From Allorhizobium borbori (GTDB lineage Bacteria > Pseudomonadota > Alphaproteobacteria > Rhizobiales > Rhizobiaceae): a stretch of 64,000 nucleotides of DNA. Positions 1 to 9,369 of this stretch are shown piece after piece; within the stretch, counting starts at the first letter, position 1; each line of letters starts with the position of its first letter. Below the pieces are notes generated by a model, which ran no database searches, was not told the origin of the DNA, and saw nothing but the letters and a program-made list of their open reading frames with translations. The stretch covers positions 100,846-164,845 of the forward strand of contig NZ_JACIDU010000012.1 of NCBI RefSeq assembly GCF_014196535.1, given 5' to 3'. A program made the translations under genes and the position numbers.

Positions 1-266
1 TTGTCGAAATCGCCGAGATTGCCGATCCGGAAGCGCTGGCAAACCGCATCGCACAAACCGCAGGCGCTGAAAATGTGCTGCGCATCAAAGGCTTCGCCTC
101 CGTTGCAGGCAAACCCATGCGGCTTCAGGTTCAGGCTGTCGGCACTCGCGTCACCCATTATTTCGACCGCCCTTGGAACGATGGCGAACCCCGCGCCAGC
201 CGTCTGGTGGTGATCGGTGAAAAGGGCATCGACCGCGAAAGGATCACAGCACTTCTCGCGGCGTAA
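1..266 (+). CDS. cobW: CobW C-terminal part (5' end outside window)
   Basis: This is the last 87 codons of a gene that begins before the window. The translated end has the COG0523 CobW C-terminal domain character, including ENVLRIKGF, a central HYFDRPW segment and a final IGEKGIDRERI stretch. CobW is a GTP-binding metal chaperone tied to cobalt delivery for the aerobic cobaltochelatase. The nucleotide-binding domain is not visible. Its stop is 12 bp before cobN, so the two are very probably co-transcribed. Identification rests on this C-terminus plus the invariant cobW-cobN neighbourhood of rhizobia. Confidence 0.88.
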   Translation, partial: VEIAEIADPEALANRIAQTAGAENVLRIKGFASVAGKPMRLQVQAVGTRVTHYFDRPWNDGEPRASRLVVIGEKGIDRERITALLAA

Positions 267-278
267 GGCCTGCCACCC

Positions 279-3200
279 ATGCATATTCTCGCCAGCACAT
301 CCTCATCGCTCGATGATCTTGCCGAACCGCTCGACCTGCGTCAGCCGGTGGCGGATGTGCTGGTGGCGTCCTTTTCTCCCAGCGATCTTTCAGGCATGGC
401 CGCCGCCTGGGGCGATGGCAATCCGAACCTCGGCCTGACGCAACTGGCGGACTTGCGCCATCCTTTCTCGATCGACATGTGGATCGACAAGACGGCGCAG
501 CGGGCAAAGGTGATCCTTGTCCGCATTCTTGGCGGTCACGACCGATGGTCCTATGGGGTTGGCGAACTTTCGCGCGTCTCCCGGGAAAATGGCATTCTTC
601 TGGCCTTTCTTCCCGGTGAATGCAGCCAGCGCGACGAGCGACTTGAGGCCGCCTCGACGGTTGCACCGGAGACCCTCTCTGCTCTTCTCGCCTTCCTGCG
701 CCAAGGTGGGCCCGACAATCTCCGACACGCGGCCTCGTTTCTGAAGGCACTGGCCTGCGGCGGCGCGCTGCCGGAGGAGGTGGCCCGCCCCGTTCCCAAG
801 GCCGGGTTCTATAAGCCGGGCGTGGGGCCTGTTGCGCTCGAAACCCTGCTGGCCGCTTTCGGCGAAGCGTGCCCGCGCATACCGCTTCTCTTCTATCGCT
901 CCATGCTTCTGGCGCAGGATGCGGCCCCCATCGACGCCCTGTTTGCCGCGCTCGCGGCGCGTGGTCTGGCGCCCCTGCCGCTTTTCGTCTCCGGATTGAA
1001 GGATGCCGAGGCGCTCGCCTTCGCCCGTTCGGCCTTCGAGGTGATCCGACCGGCGGCCATCGTCACCGCCACCGCCTTTGCCAGCAGTACCGACCAGGCG
1101 GGCATGACGCTTTTCGATCACTTCGAGGCCCCGGTCTTTCAGGTCATCATCGCAACGACGCCGCGCAGCGGCTGGCAGGAAAACCGCCGCGGTCTCAACC
1201 CCGCCGACCTTGCCATGCATGTGGTTTTGCCGGAGCTGGACGGGCGTCTTCTGGCCGGCACCCTATCCTTCAAGGAGGCCGACGCCGCCGGTCTTGCTCG
1301 CAACCGGTCGGAACCGGACCGGGTGGAGGCCACGGCCGAGCGGATCGCGGCGCATCTACGTCTGGCCGCAACCGCCCGCAATGAACGCAACATCGTCATT
1401 CTCATCCCGGATTACCCCTCAGCGCCGGGGCGCAGCGGCTATGCCGTCGGCCTCGATGTACCGGAAAGCGTGCGCCTCATGCTCCTGCGCCTCAAGGCCG
1501 GAGGGTATGTGGTGGACGACATTCCCGCGACCGCCCGGGCCCTGCTGGACCGGCTGGAGACGGGCGAAACCCTTGCCCTCGCCGCCTATGCATTGCCCCC
1601 GGGAACGGGTGAAGCCCTTATGGCCGCCTGGGGGGCACCGGAACAGGATGAGGCGGTCGAGAACGGTCACTTCCGGTTTCGCGCCGCCCGGTTCGGCCGC
1701 ATCACGGTGGCGCTTGCACCCGACCGGGGTCGCCGGGCCGATCGTCGCGCCGACTATCATGATCCGGTGCTCGTTCCCCGTCATGCCCTCATTGCCTTCG
1801 GCCAGTGGATAAGGCAATCGCTGGCCGCCCACGCCGTTGTCCATGTCGGCGCGCACGGAGCCATCGAATGGCTACCCGGCAAGGTGGTGGCCCTTTCCGG
1901 CACCTGTTTTCCCGAAACGGTTCTGGGTGGCCTGCCCGTTGTGTATCCATTCATCGTCTCAAATCCCGGAGAAGCCGCTGTCGCCAAGCGACGCATCGGC
2001 GCGGTCACCATCGGTCATCTGCCGCCGCCTCTCATCGAAGCCGGGCTTTCCCCCGAACACCAACGTCTGGAACATCTTGCGGATGAATATGCGCAGGCGG
2101 AGGGCCTTGACCGCAACCGCCGCGACCGGCTGGCAAAACTGATCGTCGAAACGGCGTGCGAGACCGGTGTGGCCGCCGAAGCCGGCGTTTCCAACGCTGA
2201 TGACCCCGAAGCGGCCCTTGTGCGGATCGATGCCTACCTCTGCGACCTCAAGGATTTTTCGCTCAAGGACGGTCAGCATGTCTTTGCCGAAGCGGCTCAC
2301 GACGAAACTGATCCTGATCGTCTGGAAAGCGCCCGCAGCGAGGGCGAAGCGCTGATGGCAGCGCTTGATGGCCGGCGCGTCCGTCCCGGCCCTTCGGGCG
2401 CTCCTGCGCGCGGGCGTCGGGATGTCCTGCCCACCGGGCGTAACCTCTATGCCGCCGACCCGCGCACCATGCCGACGCCAACCGCCTTCGAACTGGGCAG
2501 GATTGCCGCCGATGAAGTTCTGCGCCGTCATCTTCAGGATCACGGCGACTGGCCTCGCGCTATGGTCATGGATCTTTGGGGCAGCGCCTCGCTGCGCAAT
2601 GGCGGCGAGGATGTGGGCCATGCTCTGGCGCTGATGGGCGCGAAGCCGGTGTGGGATACCGCAACAGGCCGCGTTTCCGGTATCGAGGTCCTCGCGCCGG
2701 CGCAGTTGGGGCGGCCCCGTGTCGATGTCACCATTCGCATGTCCGGCCTCTTTCGAGACATGTTCGCGCCGTTGATCGCGCTTCTCGACACGACGATCCG
2801 GACCGTGGCCCTGCGCGAGGATGCAGGGGGCGACAATCCGCTGGCCGATCTCACCCACAGGGATGGGCGCATTCCACCGCGCCTTTTCGGTTCCGCGCCA
2901 GGCACCTTCGGGGCGGGTATCGAGGAGCAACTCGCATCTGGCGCATGGCATGACAGGACCGAACTGGCAGACGCCTATCTGGCCATGGCGAGCCATCGCA
3001 TTTTCGGAGAAACTGCCGAAGCGGAGGCCGTTCCCGGCGCTTTTGCCGAAGCCGTGCGCGCCGCCGATCTTCTGGTCCACACCGGTGATGACCCCGGTCG
3101 CGACCTTCTCGACGGGTCGGCGGATGTGGCTTTCATTGGCGGTTTTGCGGCAGCGGTCGCAAGGCTTGGTGGCAAGGCCGATGTGATTGCACTCGACACC

Positions 3201-3593
3201 ACGGATCCCGCCCGGCCCCGCGCCCGCTCCGTGCGCGAAGCCGTGACCCGCATCGTGCGGGCCCGTGCCATCAACCCGCGCTTCATTGCTGGCCAGATGC
3301 GCCATGGCCCGCGTGGCGCTGCCGAACTCGTGGAAACCGTCGATCGGCTTGTCGGCTTCGCCGAAACCACCGAAGCGGTCCCTCCGTCGCTCATCGAAGC
3401 GGTCTTCGATGCTTATCTCGCAGACGACACTGTGCGTCGGTTTCTGCTGGAGCAAAACCCCGAAGGCGCGCGCGCCATGGCCGAACGCTTTCTCTCCGCC
3501 CGCCGCCGCAATCTCTGGCAACCGCGCCGCAACAGCGTGGACAGCCTGCTGGAATCCCTTCTGTGCAACGCCTCGGAGGCGCATTCGCGATGA
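279..3593 (+). CDS. cobN: Cobaltochelatase large subunit CobN
   Basis: CobN is the large subunit of the ATP-dependent CobNST cobaltochelatase, which inserts Co2+ into hydrogenobyrinic acid a,c-diamide in the cytoplasm. The 1104-residue product carries the CobN/ChlH hallmark GAHGAIEWLPGK followed by an FIVSNPGEAA segment in its middle. It ends in the family's NPRFIAGQMRHGPRGA and NLWQPRRNSVDSLLE stretch. It is clearly shorter than the roughly 1275-residue CobN of Pseudomonas denitrificans, but no frameshift is seen and both ends look intact, so this is a compact variant. The ATG is 12 bp after cobW and the stop overlaps the cobG start (ATGA). The CobS and CobT partners are not in the window. 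Confidence 0.95.
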   Translation: MHILASTSSSLDDLAEPLDLRQPVADVLVASFSPSDLSGMAAAWGDGNPNLGLTQLADLRHPFSIDMWIDKTAQRAKVILVRILGGHDRWSYGVGELSRVSRENGILLAFLPGECSQRDERLEAASTVAPETLSALLAFLRQGGPDNLRHAASFLKALACGGALPEEVARPVPKAGFYKPGVGPVALETLLAAFGEACPRIPLLFYRSMLLAQDAAPIDALFAALAARGLAPLPLFVSGLKDAEALAFARSAFEVIRPAAIVTATAFASSTDQAGMTLFDHFEAPVFQVIIATTPRSGWQENRRGLNPADLAMHVVLPELDGRLLAGTLSFKEADAAGLARNRSEPDRVEATAERIAAHLRLAATARNERNIVILIPDYPSAPGRSGYAVGLDVPESVRLMLLRLKAGGYVVDDIPATARALLDRLETGETLALAAYALPPGTGEALMAAWGAPEQDEAVENGHFRFRAARFGRITVALAPDRGRRADRRADYHDPVLVPRHALIAFGQWIRQSLAAHAVVHVGAHGAIEWLPGKVVALSGTCFPETVLGGLPVVYPFIVSNPGEAAVAKRRIGAVTIGHLPPPLIEAGLSPEHQRLEHLADEYAQAEGLDRNRRDRLAKLIVETACETGVAAEAGVSNADDPEAALVRIDAYLCDLKDFSLKDGQHVFAEAAHDETDPDRLESARSEGEALMAALDGRRVRPGPSGAPARGRRDVLPTGRNLYAADPRTMPTPTAFELGRIAADEVLRRHLQDHGDWPRAMVMDLWGSASLRNGGEDVGHALALMGAKPVWDTATGRVSGIEVLAPAQLGRPRVDVTIRMSGLFRDMFAPLIALLDTTIRTVALREDAGGDNPLADLTHRDGRIPPRLFGSAPGTFGAGIEEQLASGAWHDRTELADAYLAMASHRIFGETAEAEAVPGAFAEAVRAADLLVHTGDDPGRDLLDGSADVAFIGGFAAAVARLGGKADVIALDTTDPARPRARSVREAVTRIVRARAINPRFIAGQMRHGPRGAAELVETVDRLVGFAETTEAVPPSLIEAVFDAYLADDTVRRFLLEQNPEGARAMAERFLSARRRNLWQPRRNSVDSLLESLLCNASEAHSR

Positions 3594-4870
3594 CGGCCCC
3601 TCTTCTGGAAACCATGCGGCGCGGGGCCTGTCCCTCGCTTTCCGCACCGATGCAAACCGGCGATGGCTATCTGTCACGTATCGCCCTGACGGGACCGGTT
3701 GCGCCGGAGGCGATCATCTCGCTTTGCAATGCCGCCCTGCGCCTCGGAAACGGGCTCATCGACATTTCCGCACGCGGCAATCTTCAGGCGCGGGGCCTGA
3801 GCGCCGAAACGGCGCGTCTCTTCGAGGCCGAGGTTCGGACGCTCGACTTGCCGTTGCGTTCAGGCCTCGCGGTCGATACCGGACCTCTGGCCGGGCTTGA
3901 TCTGCAGGAAGTAACCGACCCACGCCCGCTGGCAGAGGCCATTCGCATGAGGGCTGACCGCCTGCGACTTTTGGATCGCCTCGCGCCGAAGACCGCCGTG
4001 ATCGTCGATGGCGGCGGGTCTCTGTCGCTTGCCAGGCTTCTGGCCGATATCCGGCTCAAGGCCACGCAGGGCGGATGGCTGCTTTCCACCGGCGGGACCG
4101 AGACCCCGGAAAAGGCACATGGCCTTCTGCCATGGGATGAAGCGCCTGACGCTGCCCTCGCCCTGCTGTCGGCCATGGCCAAACAGGGACCACGCTTCCG
4201 GGGGCGGGATTTCACCGCCTCCGAGGTTCGCGAACTCACCGGCATCAAGGCCGCGCCCCACCAGGGTGGCGTGGTGCTTGAAACATCGCCGTTCGGCAGG
4301 TTTGCGCTGAACAACGGCAAGGCAGCACTGGGGTGTGGCCCGGCGTTCGGTCAGATGCGTGCCGATGACCTTGCCGCGCTGATGGTGGCGGTGATCGAAG
4401 CGGGATGCGAGGCGGTCCGCCCCGCCCCCGGCCACGCGCTGATGCTGATGGCGGAGGAACTGGCCCTGCCCAAGCTCCGCAACATCGTGGCCGGCGCGAA
4501 CCTCATGCAGTCAGGTGACGACCCGCGCGCCTCCATTGCCGCCTGCCCCGGACAGCCCGGCTGCGCATCCGCCCATTTCGATACGCATGCACTGGCCCGG
4601 GCGGTTGCCGCCCTGCCCGGCTGGCAAGGTGGCGCGCTGCGGCTCCACATCTCCGGCTGCGCCAAGGGGTGCGCCCATCCCGAACCGGCGCCCGTTACGC
4701 TGTCCGGTACGCCGGACGGCCTTCAACTGATTGTCGATGGCAAGGCCAGCGACCTCTCGAACACGATTTCGAGCAACCTATCCATGCCGGACATGCTGAG
4801 CCGAATTTCAGCGCTGGCAATCTCAACGCCTGCCCCCGCCGGGGCAAAAGCGGCCAACCGTCAGGAATGA
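3590..4870 (+). CDS. cobG: Precorrin-3B synthase CobG
   Basis: CobG is the oxygen-dependent monooxygenase that hydroxylates C-20 of precorrin-3A and forms the gamma-lactone, which marks the aerobic B12 route. The 426-residue product belongs to the nitrite/sulfite reductase-like family. Near its C-terminus are two cysteine pairs, ACPGQPGC and SGCAKGC, fitting the [4Fe-4S] cluster site. The start was placed at the ATG overlapping the cobN stop, which gives an N-terminus (MTAPLLETMRRGACPSL) with the usual RRGACP motif. An in-frame start at 3563 inside cobN is less likely. Confidence 0.95.
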   Translation: MTAPLLETMRRGACPSLSAPMQTGDGYLSRIALTGPVAPEAIISLCNAALRLGNGLIDISARGNLQARGLSAETARLFEAEVRTLDLPLRSGLAVDTGPLAGLDLQEVTDPRPLAEAIRMRADRLRLLDRLAPKTAVIVDGGGSLSLARLLADIRLKATQGGWLLSTGGTETPEKAHGLLPWDEAPDAALALLSAMAKQGPRFRGRDFTASEVRELTGIKAAPHQGGVVLETSPFGRFALNNGKAALGCGPAFGQMRADDLAALMVAVIEAGCEAVRPAPGHALMLMAEELALPKLRNIVAGANLMQSGDDPRASIAACPGQPGCASAHFDTHALARAVAALPGWQGGALRLHISGCAKGCAHPEPAPVTLSGTPDGLQLIVDGKASDLSNTISSNLSMPDMLSRISALAISTPAPAGAKAANRQE

Positions 4871-4872
4871 CC

Positions 4873-5505
4873 ATGACCGATTACGACTACATTCGCGATG
4901 GCAACGCCATCTACGAAAAATCCTTTGCGATCATCCGCGCCGAGGCGGATCTTTCCCGCTTTTCCGAGGAGGAAGCCGATGTCGCCATCCGCATGATCCA
5001 TGCCTGCGGGCAGGTGGACGCCGCGGCCCATTTCCATTTTTCACCTGGTTTCGTCTCCGCAGCGCGCGCGGCTCTTGTCGCGGGAAAGCCCATTCTCTGC
5101 GACGCCGAAATGGTTGCCCACGGTGTAACCCGCGCGCGTCTGCCGGCCGGCAATCCGGTGATATGCACGTTGCGCGATCCGCGCACGGCATCGCTTGCCG
5201 CAAGGATCGGCAATACACGCTCGGCGGCGGCGCTCGATCTCTGGGACGAGCACCTCGAAGGGGCTGTCGTGGCAATCGGCAATGCGCCGACGGCTCTCTT
5301 CTACCTTCTGGAAAAGCTGGAAAAGGGCGGTCCACGCCCGGCGGCCATTATCGGCATGCCGGTGGGCTTCGTCGGCGCGGCGGAATCCAAGGAGGCATTG
5401 CGCGAAAGCGGGCTCGGCATTGCGCATGCGGTGGTAACGGGTCGCATGGGTGGTTCGGCCATGACCGCTGCTGCTGTCAACGCACTGGCGAGGTCGGGCC
5501 TATGA
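4873..5505 (+). CDS. cobH: Precorrin-8X methylmutase CobH
   Basis: CobH moves the methyl group from C-11 to C-12 of precorrin-8X, giving hydrogenobyrinic acid. The 210-residue length equals that of the P. denitrificans enzyme, the N-terminus MTDYDYIRDGNAIYEKSF is typical, and His43 (in RMIHACG) is at the position of the catalytic histidine. Two ATGs compete, at 4867 (overlapping the cobG stop) and 4873. An AGGA at 4863-4866 is well placed for 4873, which was chosen. It overlaps cobI by ATGA. Confidence 0.95.
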   Translation: MTDYDYIRDGNAIYEKSFAIIRAEADLSRFSEEEADVAIRMIHACGQVDAAAHFHFSPGFVSAARAALVAGKPILCDAEMVAHGVTRARLPAGNPVICTLRDPRTASLAARIGNTRSAAALDLWDEHLEGAVVAIGNAPTALFYLLEKLEKGGPRPAAIIGMPVGFVGAAESKEALRESGLGIAHAVVTGRMGGSAMTAAAVNALARSGL

Positions 5506-6260
5506 AAAAGGGAAAGCTCTATGGCGTCGGCACCGGCCCCGGTGACCCCGAACTGATGACCCTGAAGGCCGTGCGCGCCCTGCAGGAAGCCGATGTCGTC
5601 GCCTATTTCTGCAAGAAAGGCGCAACCGGAAACGGTCGCGGCATCGCCGTGGCCCATATCCGCCCTGAAAGCGTGGAACTGCCGCTCGTCTACCCCGTGA
5701 CCATTGAGAAACACCGCAAGAGCGAAGCCTACGGTGCGGAAATCGGCACGTTTTTCGAACGCTCCGCTCAGGAAATAGCCGTCCATCTCGATGCAGGACG
5801 CACCGTCGCAGTGCTGTCCGAAGGCGATCCACTGCTCTACGGCTCCTACATGCACCTGCATCTGCGCCTTGCCAATCGTTATGACACCGAGGTGGTGGCG
5901 GGCGTGACTGCCATGTCCGGCTGCTGGTCGCAGGCAGGGCTGCCGCTGGTGCAGGGTGACGACATTCTGACCATCCTGCCGGGCACGCTGGATGAGGCGG
6001 AACTCGTAAAACGTTTGGGTGAAACCGACGCCGCGGTCATCATGAAGGTCGGGCGCAACCTGCCGAAAATCCGCCGGGCCCTGGAGCGGGCCGGAAAGCT
6101 TGACGGCTCGGTCTATGTCGAACGCGGCACGATGGAAAACAGCTATGTGCAGGCGCTAGACGAACGCGGCGATGACCCGGCCCCCTACTTCTCCATCATT
6201 CTCGTGCCGGGATGGCAATCGCGCCCCGGTGCAGCCGCACAGACGGAGACTGCCGCATGA
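5502..6260 (+). CDS. cobI: Precorrin-2 C(20)-methyltransferase CobI
   Basis: CobI is the SAM-dependent tetrapyrrole methylase that methylates precorrin-2 at C-20. The 252-residue protein starts with the methylase P-loop-like motif GVGTGPGDPELMTLKAVRAL. It contains the SEGDPLLYGSY and VAGVTAMSGC segments that surround the SAM pocket, and ends with an IILVPGW strand. Start and stop overlap cobH and cobJ by ATGA, which implies translational coupling along the cob operon. Confidence 0.95.
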   Translation: MKKGKLYGVGTGPGDPELMTLKAVRALQEADVVAYFCKKGATGNGRGIAVAHIRPESVELPLVYPVTIEKHRKSEAYGAEIGTFFERSAQEIAVHLDAGRTVAVLSEGDPLLYGSYMHLHLRLANRYDTEVVAGVTAMSGCWSQAGLPLVQGDDILTILPGTLDEAELVKRLGETDAAVIMKVGRNLPKIRRALERAGKLDGSVYVERGTMENSYVQALDERGDDPAPYFSIILVPGWQSRPGAAAQTETAA

Positions 6261-7015
6261 CCGGTTTTCTCACGGTGGTCGGGCTTGGTCCCGGCGATGA
6301 GGGCTTCCTGACACCGCAGGCAGGCGCAGCCATCGCCGCCTCGGAGGATTTCTTCGGCTACGTTCCCTATCTGGATCGGTTGCAACTAGCGCCGAACCAG
6401 CGCCGCCATGCCTCCGATAACCGGGAGGAACTGTCACGGGCCGAAGCCGCCCTCGCTCTAGCCGCCGGTGGCGGAAAGGTCTGCGTCGTTTCAGGCGGTG
6501 ACCCCGGCGTCTTTGCCATGGCCGCCGCCATTTGCGAGGCCATGGAAGCCGGGCCGCCAGAGTGGCGCGCCATCGAATTCAGCGTCGTACCGGGCGTCAC
6601 CGCCATGCTGGCCGTTGCGGCACGGGTCGGCGCACCGCTCGGGCATGATTTCTGTACGATCTCGCTCTCCGACAACCTCAAGCCCTGGGCCGTCATTGAG
6701 GCCCGACTTGTTGCCGCAGCGAGCGCCGGTTTCGTCATGGCCTTTTATAATCCCGTCAGCCGCGCCCGCCCCCACCAACTGGACCGGGCCTTCGATCTGT
6801 TGCGCGCGCATCTTCCCGAAACGGTGCCGGTGATCTTCGGCCGCGCCGCAGGACGTCGCGACGAGGCCATCCGGACTGTTCCCCTGCGCGATGCCGCGGC
6901 CTCCATGGCCGATATGGCAACCTGCATCATCGTCGGCTCGGCGCAGACGCGGCAGATCGAACGAGCCGGCAAGGCTGCCCTCGTCTATTCGCCGCGGTTC
7001 TGGAAAGAGACATGA
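6257..7015 (+). CDS. cobJ: Precorrin-3B C(17)-methyltransferase CobJ
   Basis: CobJ methylates precorrin-3B at C-17 and promotes ring contraction to precorrin-4. The 252-residue product has VVGLGPGDEGFLTPQA at the N-terminus, VSGGDPGVFAMA for SAM binding and the family motif MAFYNPVSRARPHQLDRA. The ATG at 6257 overlaps the cobI stop and is preferred over an upstream in-frame start at 6212. Its 3' end overlaps the oppositely oriented cobK by 31 bp. Confidence 0.95.
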   Translation: MTGFLTVVGLGPGDEGFLTPQAGAAIAASEDFFGYVPYLDRLQLAPNQRRHASDNREELSRAEAALALAAGGGKVCVVSGGDPGVFAMAAAICEAMEAGPPEWRAIEFSVVPGVTAMLAVAARVGAPLGHDFCTISLSDNLKPWAVIEARLVAAASAGFVMAFYNPVSRARPHQLDRAFDLLRAHLPETVPVIFGRAAGRRDEAIRTVPLRDAAASMADMATCIIVGSAQTRQIERAGKAALVYSPRFWKET

Positions 7016-7746
7016 TGACGGACGAGCGTTGCCACCGCCTCGACGCTTTCGCCGCTTTCCGCCTGAGGCAGAGCGGGGCGCCCGATCATGACCACCGGGA
7101 CTCCAAGAGCGCGGGCAGCGGCGATCTTGCCATAGGCAGCGGAACCACCGGAGTTCTTGGAAATGATGACCCCGATGGCGTGTTCCTCAAGCAGTCGACG
7201 CTCGTCAGCCTCGGCGAAGGGACCACGCGCCGTGATGTAGTCGGCATGTGGAACGCCAAGCGGCGGCTCGACCGGATCGACACTGCGGATGAGATAACGA
7301 TGCTGCGGGGCAGCCTCCAGCGGGCCGAGTTCGTTTCGCCCCAGCGCCACGAAAACCCTGCGTGGCGCTGTTCCGAGCGCCTCGACCGCTTCGGTCACGC
7401 TTCGCACGGCCTGCCAGATGTCACCGCCCTGATGCTGCCAGGCGGGGCGGCGCAACGCGATCAGTGGAACGCCCGAAAGAGTAGCGGCACGCGCGGCATT
7501 GTCCGAAATGCGGGCCGCATAGGGATGCGTCGCATCGATCAACAGGCCGAAGCCTTCATTGCGCAGATAGGCGGCCAGACCATCGGCCCCGCCGAAGCCC
7601 CCAACCCTTGTCGGCACGGGCTGCGCCACCGGTTCCTTCGTACGTCCTGCGAGCGAAAGCAGGCAGACAAAGCCATCGGCAACCAGCCTGCTGGCAAGCT
7701 GTCGCGCTTCCGTGGTGCCACCGAGAATAAGAATGGGGGCTTTCAT
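6985..7746 (-). CDS. cobK: Precorrin-6A reductase CobK
   Basis: CobK uses NADPH to reduce precorrin-6A to dihydro-precorrin-6B. The 253-residue product opens with ILILGGTTEARQLASRL, the dinucleotide-binding motif of the family. It contains LLIDATHPYAARIS and VFVALGRNEL, and ends with VVMIGRPALPQAE. It lies antisense within the + strand operon. Its 3' end overlaps cobJ by 31 bp, and its ATG pairs with the cobL ATG on a shared CATG at 7744-7747. An AGGAGA Shine-Dalgarno lies just upstream on the - strand, inside the first codons of cobL. Confidence 0.94.
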   Translation of the reverse strand: MKAPILILGGTTEARQLASRLVADGFVCLLSLAGRTKEPVAQPVPTRVGGFGGADGLAAYLRNEGFGLLIDATHPYAARISDNAARAATLSGVPLIALRRPAWQHQGGDIWQAVRSVTEAVEALGTAPRRVFVALGRNELGPLEAAPQHRYLIRSVDPVEPPLGVPHADYITARGPFAEADERRLLEEHAIGVIISKNSGGSAAYGKIAAARALGVPVVMIGRPALPQAESGESVEAVATLVRHHVSFQNRGE

Positions 7747-8989
7747 GCTGTCTCCTGAATCGAACAGGGACGTTTTAACGCAAGAGCCGTGGCTGTCCAT
7801 CATCGGCCTTGGCGAAGATGGCGTACCAGGCCTTGGCGAAGCGGCCCGCAACGCGCTTTCAAAGGCCTCCCATGTCTTCGGCGGTCAGCGGCACCTCGCT
7901 CTCGCCGCACCCCTTATTGAGGGCGCCTCTCATCCGTGGCCTGTGCCGTTTGACGCCGGGATGGGCGACGTACTGGCGTTGAAGGGCAAGGCCGTCGCCA
8001 TTCTGGCATCCGGCGATCCCTTTTTCCATGGCGTCGGCGCAACGCTGGCCCGCAAGCTGGGCCCGCATGAGTTCGTGAGTTTCCCCGCTCCTTCGGCTTT
8101 CTCGCTGGCCGCCGGCCGCCTCGGCTGGCCGCTGCAGGATGCGCAATGCCTTTCGGTGCATGGCCGCCCGCTCCATCTTCTGCGTCCGTATCTTCACCCC
8201 GGCGCGAAGATCATCGCGCTCACATCCGATGCGCATGGTCCGGAAGCCATCGCTGCCCTGCTTCAGTCCTGTGGTTTCGGGGCGTCCCGGCTGACCGTCC
8301 TGGAAGCGCTTGGCGGACCGGATGAACGCATTCAGTCCTGTGTTGCATCCGCTTGCAACCTGTTGCCGGTCCATCCGCTCAACGTGGTGGCCATGGAGGT
8401 GGCGGCAGACGAAGCGGCACGCATCCTGCCCTTCGGCTTCGGCCTTGCCGACGATCTGTTCGAGCATGACGGGCAGATCACGAAACGCGAGATCCGGGCC
8501 CTGACACTGAGTGCTCTTTCACCACGCCATGGCGAACTTCTGTGGGACATCGGCGCGGGGGCCGGCTCGATCGGCATAGAGTGGATGCTGGCGCACCGAT
8601 CCCTCGCCGCGATCTCCATCGAAAAGAACTCCGAACGCATCGCGCGAATAAAGAGAAACGCCGAGGCTTTCGGTGTGCCGGGCTTGCGCATCGTCGAAGG
8701 GGAAGCCCCCGCCTCTCTGGCGGCTCTGCCCAAGCCGGACGCCATATTCATCGGCGGCGGCGGGTCGGGCGATGGTGTCGTCGAAGCCACGATGGCTGCC
8801 CTGCGGTCCGGCGGACGGCTGGTGGCCAATGCTGTGACGCTTGAAATGGACGCTGTGCTTCTGGCGGCACAGGCCAGACATGGCGGGACGCTGACGCGGA
8901 TCGAGGTCGCGCGGGCAGCGCCGGTCGGCGCGATGACAGGCTGGCGACCCGCCATGCCGGTTACACAATGGGCCTGGGTGAAGCCGTGA
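7745..8989 (+). CDS. cobL: Precorrin-6Y C(5,15)-methyltransferase (decarboxylating) CobL
   Basis: CobL is the bifunctional enzyme that methylates C-5 and C-15 and decarboxylates the ring C acetate. The N-terminal CbiE-like half shows LSIIGLGEDGVPGLGE, ASGDPFFHGVG and PLNVVAMEVAADEAARILP. The CbiT-like half begins near FEHDGQITKREIRALTLSAL and has the SAM motif LLWDIGAGAGSIGIEW. The 414-residue length fits the family (about 410). The start at 7745 matches homologues; in-frame upstream starts would extend into cobK on the other strand. It overlaps cobE by 22 bp, or by GTGA if cobE starts at 8986. Confidence 0.95.
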   Translation: MLSPESNRDVLTQEPWLSIIGLGEDGVPGLGEAARNALSKASHVFGGQRHLALAAPLIEGASHPWPVPFDAGMGDVLALKGKAVAILASGDPFFHGVGATLARKLGPHEFVSFPAPSAFSLAAGRLGWPLQDAQCLSVHGRPLHLLRPYLHPGAKIIALTSDAHGPEAIAALLQSCGFGASRLTVLEALGGPDERIQSCVASACNLLPVHPLNVVAMEVAADEAARILPFGFGLADDLFEHDGQITKREIRALTLSALSPRHGELLWDIGAGAGSIGIEWMLAHRSLAAISIEKNSERIARIKRNAEAFGVPGLRIVEGEAPASLAALPKPDAIFIGGGGSGDGVVEATMAALRSGGRLVANAVTLEMDAVLLAAQARHGGTLTRIEVARAAPVGAMTGWRPAMPVTQWAWVKP

Positions 8990-9369
8990 TCGTCGCGGGC
9001 ATCGGATGCCGAAGCGGCGTCAGCGCTGACGAGGTCGTCGCAGCACTCGATACAGCCCTGCTGCGGGCGGACCTCACACGGCAAGAGATCGGCAAACTGG
9101 CTACAGGCGCCCTGAAGGTGCAGGAAGCGGGCCTTAACGAGGCCGCAGAAAGGCTTGGCATGCCACTTTTTCACATGACCGAACAGGAACTGGCCAGCGT
9201 GAACGACCGTCTTCTCACGACCTCCCCCATGAGCCTTGCCGTCACCGGCAGCGGCTCGCTCTGCGAGGCGGCCGCACTGGTGGCCGCTGGTGCCGACAGC
9301 CGATTGCTCTTTCCCCGTTTCATTCTCGCGGGCGTCACCATCGCCCTCGCCATCGGAGATCATCCATGA
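8968..9369 (+). CDS. cobE: CobE / CbiG C-terminal-domain protein
   Basis: This small protein of about 133 residues corresponds to the C-terminal domain of CbiG. It has [18 protein letters not shown] at the start and [19 protein letters not shown] near the end. CobE is a conserved but incompletely understood cobalamin protein; in the anaerobic route CbiG opens the ring A lactone before the C-1 methylation by CbiD. Two starts are possible: ATG 8968 inside cobL, or GTG 8986 in a GTGA overlap with the cobL stop. The second gives an N-terminus closer to the family. It overlaps cobM by ATGA. Confidence 0.85.
   Translation: MGLGEAVIVAGIGCRSGVSADEVVAALDTALLRADLTRQEIGKLATGALKVQEAGLNEAAERLGMPLFHMTEQELASVNDRLLTTSPMSLAVTGSGSLCEAAALVAAGADSRLLFPRFILAGVTIALAIGDHP

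Noticed and set aside
1..300. Cobalamin riboswitch expected for a B12 operon.
   Set aside because: The operon's 5' end lies outside the window; nothing resembling a B12 box is seen within it.
1959..3677. 572-codon open frame antisense to cobN.
   Set aside because: High GC content makes long shadow frames; it is Arg/Gly/His-rich, lacks motifs and lies wholly against a conserved gene.
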